NCBI GenBank assembly: GCA_016302225.1
Contig: JAEDOB010000086.1
Span: 1 to 8,168, forward strand
DNA length: 8,168 bases
Source: Oscillospiraceae bacterium
GTDB taxonomy: Bacteria; Bacillota; Clostridia; Oscillospirales; Ruminococcaceae
Reading direction: 5' to 3'
Shown here: piece after piece, positions 1 to 5,502 of the stretch
Layout of the letters: each line of letters begins with the position of its first letter
Numbering within the stretch: position 1 is the first letter of the stretch
Notes under the pieces: generated by a model
Seen by the model: the letters and a program-made list of their open reading frames with translations, nothing else
Told to the model about the DNA's origin: nothing
Database searches by the model: none
Translations under genes and position numbers: made by a program

Positions 1-53
1 AGTGACCAGTCGCTTCAAACCCTATCCTCTTTGTCTCAGTAATATCTAGAGAG
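1..53. other. Unassigned segment upstream of the broken regulator gene
   Basis: These bases do not encode what should precede the regulator. In the regulator's frame there is a stop (TGA) at 3-5, and no ATG, GTG or TTG follows until GTG 72. The translated residues before the conserved VSESTVVRF stretch do not resemble the usual first helices of an RpiR helix-turn-helix domain. The other two forward frames stop at 40-42 and 47-49. An XbaI-like hexamer TCTAGA lies at 45-50. The segment could be a contig-end artefact, a rearrangement junction, or the remains of an insertion or deletion. I see no recognisable gene, repeat or promoter in it. Confidence 0.5.
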
Positions 54-71
54 TTTGTCAGCGAGTCAACG

Positions 72-788
72 GTGGTAAGATTTGCCACCGAGATGGGCTA
101 CGAGGGCTATCCTGAAATGCAGAAGGCACTCAGAGAGTTCACCACCAACAGGCTCACAAATGTTCAGCGAATAGACGTTATGAGCGACCAGATCGGCGAG
201 GACGACCTTTATGAAACTGTTTTGAATATGGACATTGACAAAATCAGGCGCACCCTTGAAGAGGGCGACAAGGAGGAGTTTTACCACACAGTTGACCATC
301 TGGTGAATGCCAAGAACATCTATATTATCGGCTCACGTTCGGCGGCGGTGCTGGCACGTTTCCTGAATTTCTATTTCAATGTTATTTTCGATAATGTAAG
401 GCTTATCCATACCACCAGTACCAGCGAAATGTTTGAGCAGATACTACATATTGGGGAAGGGGATATTATGATAGGTATCAGCTTCCCACGATATTCCAAG
501 CACACGGTCAAAGCGTTCAAGTACGCTTCTTCCAGAGGAGCGACGGTTATTGCCATTACCGACTCCAAGACATCTCCGCTTGCGGCTTACGCAAATCATA
601 TGCTGCTGGCTCGGAGCGATATGGCGTCCTTTGCGGACTCGCTGGTGGCACCGCTGAGCGTTATCAATGCGCTGATAGTGGCTGTTGGTGTCAAGAAGCG
701 TGACTATGTTGCGGAGAACTTTGAGCGTCTGGAGCAGATATACGATGAATATGAGGTATATGAAACCTCCGATGATCAGGATTACTGA
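72..788 (+). CDS. RpiR/MurR-family transcriptional regulator, N-terminally truncated
   Basis: This is a transcription factor of the RpiR family, which joins an N-terminal helix-turn-helix to a C-terminal SIS domain that senses a phosphosugar. The end of the helix-turn-helix is visible: ESTVVRF followed by the family-typical MGYEGYPEMQKAL (residues 8-20 from GTG 72). The SIS domain covers about residues 78-210, with NIYIIGSRSA, the TTSTSEM loop, ISFPRYSKHTVKA and ATVIAITD. Family members are usually about 280 residues; this one has 238, lacking roughly the first 45, which form most of the DNA-binding domain. The GTG at 72 lies inside the recognition helix, so it is unlikely to be the native start, and recognisable homology reaches back to about base 54. 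The gene ends 16 bases before the flavoprotein gene. The regulated sugar cannot be told from sequence. As it stands the gene is either a pseudogene or an assembly-edge fragment. Confidence 0.85.
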   Translation: MVRFATEMGYEGYPEMQKALREFTTNRLTNVQRIDVMSDQIGEDDLYETVLNMDIDKIRRTLEEGDKEEFYHTVDHLVNAKNIYIIGSRSAAVLARFLNFYFNVIFDNVRLIHTTSTSEMFEQILHIGEGDIMIGISFPRYSKHTVKAFKYASSRGATVIAITDSKTSPLAAYANHMLLARSDMASFADSLVAPLSVINALIVAVGVKKRDYVAENFERLEQIYDEYEVYETSDDQDY

Positions 789-804
789 CAGGAATTTACA
801 GAAA

Positions 805-2043
805 ATGAAATATGATGTTATTATTATCGGCGGCGGACCTGCGGGTATTATGGCTGCTCTGACCGCTGCCGATTATGGAAAAAATATCCTTATTCTGGAA
901 AAAAGAGAGCGTCTGGGACGGAAACTTTTGATCACAGGAAAGGGCAGATGCAACCTTACAAACAACTGTACGACCGAAGAATTTTTTGCCAATGTCCCTG
1001 TCAATCCCAGATTTTTGTACAGCGCATATTCGCAGTTTTCGGCACAGGATACTATGGCATTTTTTGAAAATCTTGGAGTGGAACTCAAGACGGAAAGAGG
1101 AAATCGGGTGTTCCCGACCACCGATAAGGCTATGACAATTGTAGATGCTCTTGTAAATGCTGTAAAGTCAAAAACCATTACAGTTAAAAATTGTGAAGTG
1201 TCCTCTTTGATCTTTGAAGACGGAAAAGTGGTTGGAGCAAACGCCGAAAATACGACATTTTTCGCAGACTGCATTTGCGTTGCAACGGGTGGCAAGTCCT
1301 ATCCCTTGACAGGCTCTACGGGTGACGGATACAAATTTGCTGCTTCTGCGGGGCATAGAATAGTGCCGCCGAAGCCTTCTCTTGTACCAATTGTTACAGA
1401 GGAACGCTGGGTTTCCGATGTTATGGGGCTGTCACTGAAAAACTGCACGCTTACCCTTACCGATACCAAGAAGGAGAAGCGGCTTTTCAGTGAGATGGGT
1501 GAGCTGCTGTTTACTCATTTTGGCTTGTCGGGACCGCTGGTGCTGTCCGCCAGCAGCCATATCAGAGAGCCTGAGAAGGACAGGTATCTGCTGGAAATTG
1601 ATTTAAAGCCCGCACTGGATTTTCAGACCCTTGACAACAGGCTTCAAAAGGATTTTTCCGGAAACATTAATAAAAATTTTGTGAACTCGCTTGACAAACT
1701 GCTGCCTTCAAAGATAATTTCGTCGGTCATCAGGCTTTCGCATATCCCCGGGGATAAGAAGGTCAATCAGATAACCCGTGAGGAACGGCATAGGCTGGTG
1801 TCCGTTTTAAAGGCGTTTCCGCTGCATTTCAGGGAATTTCGCCCTATCGAGGAGGCTATTATCACAAGCGGCGGTGTCTGTGTGTCCGAGATATATCCGA
1901 AAACTATGGAATCCAAGCTGTGCAGTGGGCTGTATTTTGCGGGAGAGGTCATTGATGTTGACGCTTATACGGGCGGCTTCAATCTCCAGATAGCATTTTC
2001 TACGGGATATGCTGCGGGTGCTGCTATGGGTGAGAGATATTAA
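805..2043 (+). CDS. YhiN/HI0933-type NAD(P)/FAD-dependent oxidoreductase (flavoprotein)
   Basis: This is a predicted cytosolic flavoprotein of the HI0933/YhiN family (also called aminoacetone oxidase family), whose physiological reaction is not well established. The 412-residue product matches the family's usual length of about 400. An N-terminal Rossmann FAD site is clear: GGGPAG at residues 9-14 with an acidic residue (E32) ending the second strand, then GRKLLITGKGRCNLTNN at 38-54, a family hallmark. A second dinucleotide-site segment CVATGGKSYP follows in the middle. The C-terminus has the conserved GLYFAGEVIDVDAYTGGFNLQ motif contacting FAD. I chose ATG 805 because the Rossmann strand starts immediately after it and an AGGAA lies 10 bases upstream. 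ATG 772 is possible but would overlap the regulator gene and add 11 atypical residues. It lies directly ahead of the cmk block on the same strand, but a promoter between them suggests partly separate transcription. Confidence 0.9.
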   Translation: MKYDVIIIGGGPAGIMAALTAADYGKNILILEKRERLGRKLLITGKGRCNLTNNCTTEEFFANVPVNPRFLYSAYSQFSAQDTMAFFENLGVELKTERGNRVFPTTDKAMTIVDALVNAVKSKTITVKNCEVSSLIFEDGKVVGANAENTTFFADCICVATGGKSYPLTGSTGDGYKFAASAGHRIVPPKPSLVPIVTEERWVSDVMGLSLKNCTLTLTDTKKEKRLFSEMGELLFTHFGLSGPLVLSASSHIREPEKDRYLLEIDLKPALDFQTLDNRLQKDFSGNINKNFVNSLDKLLPSKIISSVIRLSHIPGDKKVNQITREERHRLVSVLKAFPLHFREFRPIEEAIITSGGVCVSEIYPKTMESKLCSGLYFAGEVIDVDAYTGGFNLQIAFSTGYAAGAAMGERY

Positions 2044-2068
2044 CATATCAATATATGGTATATGTAAT
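2040..2068 (+). promoter_or_regulatory. Putative sigma-A promoter for the cmk-plsC-ispH/S1 operon
   Basis: TTAACA (2040-2045; five of six to TTGACA) is separated by exactly 17 bases from TGTAAT (2063-2068; five of six to TATAAT). The -35 box overlaps the flavoprotein stop codon. The gap 2044-2104 is about 26 percent G+C, far below its surroundings, as expected for promoter DNA. Transcription would start near 2075, leaving a leader of about 30 bases with a strong AGGAGGA (2090-2096) eight bases before the cmk ATG. A short AT-only inverted repeat, CAATAT (2076-2081) with ATATTG (2097-2102), places that ribosome site in its loop but looks too weak to matter. Seen by eye only. Confidence 0.5.
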
Positions 2069-2104
2069 ATATCGCCAATATCTATATATAGGAGGAATAT
2101 TGCT

Positions 2105-2797
2105 ATGTCAATAAATATTGCTGTGGACGGTCCTGCAGGTGCGGGCAAAAGCTCCATTGCAAAGCGTGTATCTGCCGATATGCAGATAATATATGTGGAC
2201 ACGGGTGCGCTTTATCGCACAATTGCTTTGTATGTTCTGCGAAAGGGTGCCGATCCCAAGAATAAGGACACGGTCATTCCGCTGCTGTCGGAAATTACCG
2301 TAGAACCGAGGTTTATAGGCGGCGAACAGAGGGTTTTCCTGAACGGCGAGGACGTTTCGGGACTTATCCGCACCGAGGAGGTGTCTATGGCGACCTCGAC
2401 GGTGTCTGCGATACCCGAGGTAAGGGCGTTTCTGCTTGATTTGCAGAGAAAGATCGCTTCGGAAAATGACGTTATTATGGACGGAAGGGACATCGGCACG
2501 GTTGTGCTGCCCGACGCTCAGCTGAAAATTTTCCTGACTGCTTCCGATACTGCCCGTGCCGAACGCCGTCACAAGGAGCTTGTGGAGCGTGAGGGAGCTT
2601 CGGCACCGTCCTTTGATGAGGTGCTTCGTTTGGTGCGTGAGCGTGATGCACAGGATTCCGGACGAAAAACATCGCCCCTAAAAATGGCTGATGATGCGGT
2701 GCTTGCGGACACCTCTGAGCTGGATTTTGAGCAGTCTGTGGAGCTTGTCAAGAAGCTTATCCGCAGCAGAACGGGATTTTCGGGAGGAGAAGGCTGA
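2105..2797 (+). CDS. cmk: Cytidylate kinase (CMP/dCMP kinase)
   Basis: Cytidylate kinase transfers the gamma-phosphate of ATP to CMP or dCMP, recycling pyrimidine nucleotides in the cytosol. The 230-residue product has the family's usual length. Visible motifs are the P-loop GPAGAGKSS (residues 9-17), the nucleotide-binding DTGALYR (32-38), DGRDIGT (126-132) followed by VVLPDAQLKIFLTA, the arginine-rich lid segment ARAERRHKEL, and the CMP-contacting RERDAQDSGR (178-187). Start ATG 2105 is fixed by an AGGAGGA Shine-Dalgarno at 2090-2096 and by the P-loop beginning a few residues later; upstream in-frame starts would run back into the flavoprotein gene. Its stop codon shares one base with the start of plsC (TGATG), implying translational coupling. 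In Clostridia this gene is commonly followed by plsC and the ispH-S1 fusion, as here. Confidence 0.97.
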   Translation: MSINIAVDGPAGAGKSSIAKRVSADMQIIYVDTGALYRTIALYVLRKGADPKNKDTVIPLLSEITVEPRFIGGEQRVFLNGEDVSGLIRTEEVSMATSTVSAIPEVRAFLLDLQRKIASENDVIMDGRDIGTVVLPDAQLKIFLTASDTARAERRHKELVEREGASAPSFDEVLRLVRERDAQDSGRKTSPLKMADDAVLADTSELDFEQSVELVKKLIRSRTGFSGGEG

Positions 2798-3402
2798 TGA
2801 ATATCGTTGTCAGAGTGCTTGCGGAGGGCTTTTACCGCATTATGTACGACCTGCATTTTGAGGGGCTGGAGAATATTCCCAAGAACGGCGGTACCATCTA
2901 TGCGTCAAATCACAGAAGCTATCACGACCCTGTGTTTATAACCATGCGTGTCCCGAAAAAGTTCAATTATATGGCAAAAGAGGAGCTTTTCAAGAATAAG
3001 CTTTTCGGCAGCTTTATCACTATGCTGGGCGCATTTCCCATTCAGAGGGGAACAGGCGATATGGCGGCTTTGGATAAGGCGATCGATAAGGTGAAGAACG
3101 GCGAAAATCTCGTAATTTTTCCCGAGGGCACCCGCTCATATGACGGAAAGGTGGGTAAGGGAAAGACTGGCGTTGCTCTGGTGGCGGCAAAGGCGGGGGT
3201 GGACGTTATTCCCGTCGGCATCTGCTTTGAGGGACCGAAGTTGAAATTCCGTCAGAAAGTTACGGTGAAGTTCGGAAAGCCCATTTCCGCCGAGCGTCTG
3301 CACGTTGAGGGAACGTCCTCAAAGGAGCTGAAAATCATCAAAAATACCATAATGCAGGCAATTACCGAGCTGGTTGAGGGGACTCCCGAAAATGAAAGTT
3401 GA
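2797..3402 (+). CDS. plsC: 1-acyl-sn-glycerol-3-phosphate acyltransferase (PlsC family)
   Basis: PlsC enzymes acylate lysophosphatidic acid at position 2 to give phosphatidic acid, the precursor of membrane phospholipids, at the inner face of the cytoplasmic membrane. The 201-residue product is of the short form common in Firmicutes. It has the catalytic HX4D box in NHRSYHDP (H39, D44), the second block FPIQRG (80-85), the substrate-binding PEGTRS (109-114), and a fourth block around VIPVGICFEG. I see no convincing transmembrane helix, so attachment is probably peripheral. The start shares one base with the cmk stop and is served by GGGAGGAG at 2782-2789. Its 3' end overlaps the ispH start by 11 bases. 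Both junctions indicate one transcript with coupled translation. The exact acyl acceptor within the LPLAT superfamily is inferred from motifs. Confidence 0.93.
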   Translation: MNIVVRVLAEGFYRIMYDLHFEGLENIPKNGGTIYASNHRSYHDPVFITMRVPKKFNYMAKEELFKNKLFGSFITMLGAFPIQRGTGDMAALDKAIDKVKNGENLVIFPEGTRSYDGKVGKGKTGVALVAAKAGVDVIPVGICFEGPKLKFRQKVTVKFGKPISAERLHVEGTSSKELKIIKNTIMQAITELVEGTPENES

Positions 3403-5383
3403 GATAAAGACTGCCAAATCTGCGGGATTTTGCTTTGGTGTCAGCCGTGCGGCGGAAACGGCGTTCGGTATGGCTAAGCGGGGCGAGAAGGCGGTCACCT
3501 TCGGCGAGCTTATCCACAATCCGTCGGTGGTGAATGAGCTGGCGGACAAGGGGATAAGGGCGGTGAAAAGCCTTGACGGTCTTTCGGGAGATGAAACGGT
3601 CATTATCCGTTCCCATGGCGTACCGAAAAGCGTTTATGATAGGTTGGGCGAAAAGGGGCTTAACTATGTTGACTGCACCTGTCCTTTTGTGGAAAGGATA
3701 CATAAAATTGCCGCCGAAAAGTCCCGAGAAGGCTGCGATATTATCATTATGGGCGATAAAGACCATCCCGAAGTGGTCGGAATATCGGGCTTCTGTGAAA
3801 ATTCACCATACATTTTCAAAACTTTTGATGAATTCAGCCTTTTTTTGAAAAATAATTCTAAAAAACTAAAAAAAACACTTGCAATTATGGCGCAAACGAC
3901 GTATAATATAAGTATGTGGGAAAAGTGTACTCAGTTAGTCCGCCGTATGCAGGAATGCGGCGAGCTTGCAGGAGAGGTTTGCGTCTTTAATACCATTTGC
4001 AGTGCAACGGCTAACCGTCAGGCTGAAGCGGCAATGCTTGCCAAGTCCGCCGACTTGATGATCGTTATCGGCGGCAGACGCAGTTCCAATACTTTGAAGC
4101 TTTTCAATATTTGCAGCGGACTTTGCAGTAGATGTCTGCTGATTGAAAGCGCAGACGAGATCGACCCGTGCGAGATGAGAAAGCTGATTCCCTTAGATAC
4201 CGGCGCAATCTTTACCGTTGGTATCACTGCCGGCGCTTCAACTCCGGCATATATTATCAAGGAGGTACAAAGACTAATGAGCGAAATCGTAAAAAATCTG
4301 GACGAAGACATTAACTTTGAAGAAGCACTTGAAGCAAGCTTCAAAAAAATATATACCGGTAACAGGGTGAAAGGATACATAGTGGCTGTCAATAACAGTG
4401 AAGCTGTCGTTGACGTTGGTACAAAGCACACAGGCTATGCGCCTCTGTCTGAGCTTACCGATGACCCCGGTCTGAAGCCTTCCGATATTGTTAAAGTCGG
4501 CGATTCCGTTGATTTCATCGTTACTAAGGTAAACGATCAGGACGGTGTCGTATATCTGTCCAAGAAGAAGCTTGACGCAAGAGCAGGCTTCGAGGCTATT
4601 CTTAAAGCAAAGGAAGACGGAACAATTCTTGACGGTGTTGTTACAAACGTCGTAAAGGGAGGAGTTCTCGTTCTTTCCAACGGAGCAAAGGTATTTATCC
4701 CTGCTTCTCAGGCTACTGCAAGACGTGACGAACCCCTTGAGGGACTTCTCAAGAAGAACGTTAAGTTCAAGATAATCGACGTAAACGAGCAGAGAGAAAA
4801 GGCTGTAGGTTCTATCAGAGCTGTCCTCAACGCTGAGAAGGACGCTGCTAAGGCTAAGTTCTGGGAGAATGTTAAGGTCGGCGACGTATTCAAGGGCGAG
4901 GTCAAGTCCATCACTAATTACGGCGCATTCGTTGACCTGGGCGGCATCGACGGAATGGTTCACATCTCCGAGCTGTCTTGGAACAGGATCAAGCACCCCT
5001 CCGAGGTCGTTAAGGTTGGCGATGTTCTTGAGGTATTCGTTAAGGATCTCGATCAGGAGGCTAACAGAATTTCCCTCGGCTACAAGAAGGATTCCGATAA
5101 TCCTTGGGAAAAGTTCAAGAGCGAGTACAATGTTGACGACGTAGTTAAGGCTAAGGTCGTTTCCATCACTCCTTTTGGTGCATTTGCACAGATCATTCCC
5201 GGAATTGACGGTCTTATCCACATTTCCCAGATCGCTGACAAGAGAGTTACAAACGTTAAGGACGTTCTCGAGATCGGTCAGGAGGTTGAAGCTAAGATCA
5301 CCGAGATCGACATCGACAAGAAGAGAATCAGCATGTCTATGAGAGCTCTGCTTGACGGTTCCGAGGGAGCTTCCGAGGAATAA
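3392..5383 (+). CDS. ispH: Bifunctional IspH (HMBPP reductase) - ribosomal protein S1 fusion
   Basis: The N-terminal half (residues 1 to about 290) is IspH/LytB, the iron-sulfur enzyme that reduces HMBPP to IPP and DMAPP at the end of the MEP isoprenoid pathway. Its three cluster-binding cysteines are present: C14 in GFCFGV, C97 in CTCPFV and C203 in NTICSATANRQ. So are ELIHNPSVV, IRSHGVP, DHPEVVG and GITAGASTP. The C-terminal half (from about 296) carries four S1 RNA-binding domains at roughly 322-392, 408-477 (degenerate), 496-565 and 580-650; the last two are canonical, with YGAFVDLGGIDGMVHISEL and FGAFAQIIPGIDGLIHISQI. Such fusions are known in Clostridia. ATG 3392 is preceded by GAGGGGA (3376-3382) and overlaps plsC by 11 bases; TTG 3374 is a less likely start. 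The S1 half has its own ribosome site and different codon use, so free S1 may also be made. Confidence 0.95.
   Translation: MKVEIKTAKSAGFCFGVSRAAETAFGMAKRGEKAVTFGELIHNPSVVNELADKGIRAVKSLDGLSGDETVIIRSHGVPKSVYDRLGEKGLNYVDCTCPFVERIHKIAAEKSREGCDIIIMGDKDHPEVVGISGFCENSPYIFKTFDEFSLFLKNNSKKLKKTLAIMAQTTYNISMWEKCTQLVRRMQECGELAGEVCVFNTICSATANRQAEAAMLAKSADLMIVIGGRRSSNTLKLFNICSGLCSRCLLIESADEIDPCEMRKLIPLDTGAIFTVGITAGASTPAYIIKEVQRLMSEIVKNLDEDINFEEALEASFKKIYTGNRVKGYIVAVNNSEAVVDVGTKHTGYAPLSELTDDPGLKPSDIVKVGDSVDFIVTKVNDQDGVVYLSKKKLDARAGFEAILKAKEDGTILDGVVTNVVKGGVLVLSNGAKVFIPASQATARRDEPLEGLLKKNVKFKIIDVNEQREKAVGSIRAVLNAEKDAAKAKFWENVKVGDVFKGEVKSITNYGAFVDLGGIDGMVHISELSWNRIKHPSEVVKVGDVLEVFVKDLDQEANRISLGYKKDSDNPWEKFKSEYNVDDVVKAKVVSITPFGAFAQIIPGIDGLIHISQIADKRVTNVKDVLEIGQEVEAKITEIDIDKKRISMSMRALLDGSEGASEE
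3840..3875 (+). other. Homopolymer-rich tract inside the ispH half
   Basis: T7 at 3840-3846 is followed within 30 bases by runs of six and eight A (the latter 3868-3875). It encodes a lysine/asparagine-rich surface loop (LKNNSKKLKK), and the reading frame is intact through it. The frame places CTA AAA AAA ACA over the A8 run, which is a slippery A-AAA-AAA heptamer. A -1 slip would meet TAA at 3904-3906 and truncate IspH after about 170 residues. The tract also sits just upstream of the putative internal promoter, where A-tracts can act as an UP element. Confidence 0.5.
3879..3907 (+). promoter_or_regulatory. Putative internal promoter for the S1 half
   Basis: TTGCAA (3879-3884; four of six to TTGACA) and a perfect TATAAT (3902-3907) are separated by exactly 17 bases, all inside the ispH coding region. 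Immediately upstream are A-tracts (3861-3865 and 3868-3875) in the position of an RNA polymerase alpha-subunit UP element. A start near 3914 would give a transcript that lacks the first two of the three IspH cluster cysteines but holds the complete S1 half, with a leader of about 360 bases before the internal ATG 4277. The match could arise by chance in an AT-rich coding stretch, but perfect boxes at ideal spacing beside A-tracts are uncommon. Confidence 0.45.
4259..4279 (+). promoter_or_regulatory. Internal Shine-Dalgarno and in-frame ATG for free S1 protein
   Basis: AAGGAGGT (4259-4266) is a full match to the anti-Shine-Dalgarno of 16S rRNA and lies 10 bases before ATG 4277. That ATG is in frame with the fusion (M296) and falls exactly at the domain boundary: IspH ends with the conserved IIKEV helix and the S1 half begins with MSEIVKNLDED. 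Translation from here would yield a stand-alone four-domain S1 protein of 368 residues ending at 5383, about the size of S1 homologues in Firmicutes. The AAGGAGGT also encodes the K-E-V of the IspH terminal helix, so some constraint is from protein; the ATG and ideal spacing are not explained that way. Confidence 0.6.
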
Positions 5384-5406
5384 TTTCCCGTTAAAATGAA
5401 TTTTGT

Positions 5407-5437
5407 AACGCCCGTGGCTTTGGCTGCGGGCGTTTTT
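5407..5437 (+). terminator. Intrinsic terminator after the ispH-S1 gene
   Basis: A GC-rich hairpin pairs AACGCCCG (5407-5414) with CGGGCGTT (5427-5434) over eight perfect base pairs. The loop is 12 bases, and a T run reaches 5437. It begins 24 bases after the S1 stop codon and separates the housekeeping operon from the PTS gene. Confidence 0.9.
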
Positions 5438-5448
5438 AGTATATTCCA

Positions 5449-5490
5449 CCGAGTTTTGATACATACTTTATTTGTATTTCAAAAATTCGG
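5449..5490 (+). promoter_or_regulatory. Imperfect inverted repeat in the PTS gene leader, touching its ribosome site
   Basis: Three nested arms can pair: CCGAG (5449-5453) with TTCGG (5486-5490, one G-U), TTTTG (5454-5458) with CAAAA (5480-5484), and ATACA (5459-5463) with TGTAT (5473-5477). A 9-base loop and bulges at 5478-5479 and 5485 complete the 15-pair structure. The outer 3' arm includes the first two G of the GGGAGGA ribosome site (5489-5495) of the PTS gene. It could be a DNA operator or an RNA hairpin limiting translation or marking an antiterminator site; it does not match the BglG/LicT-type RAT consensus that I know. A -10-like TATATT at 5440-5445 has no convincing -35, so the promoter here stays unassigned. 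Confidence 0.4.
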
Positions 5491-5502
5491 GAGGACATTT
5501 CG

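Noticed and set aside
685..804. Upstream extension of the flavoprotein gene by 40 codons
   Set aside because: It overlaps the regulator gene, and the residues are not family-like. The Rossmann motif begins right after ATG 805.
2009..2104. Upstream extension of cmk
   Set aside because: It overlaps the flavoprotein gene and crosses the AT-rich promoter gap. The strong AGGAGGA clearly serves ATG 2105.
4274..5464. Long open frame on the minus strand opposite the S1 half (396 codons)
   Set aside because: It is created by the biased codons of the S1 gene, has no recognisable domain, and runs into the terminator and PTS leader. The + strand S1 domains are unmistakable.
5456..5484. TTGATA as a -35 box for the PTS gene
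   Set aside because: No acceptable -10 box lies 16-18 bases downstream (the position reads TCAAAA), so no promoter is called.
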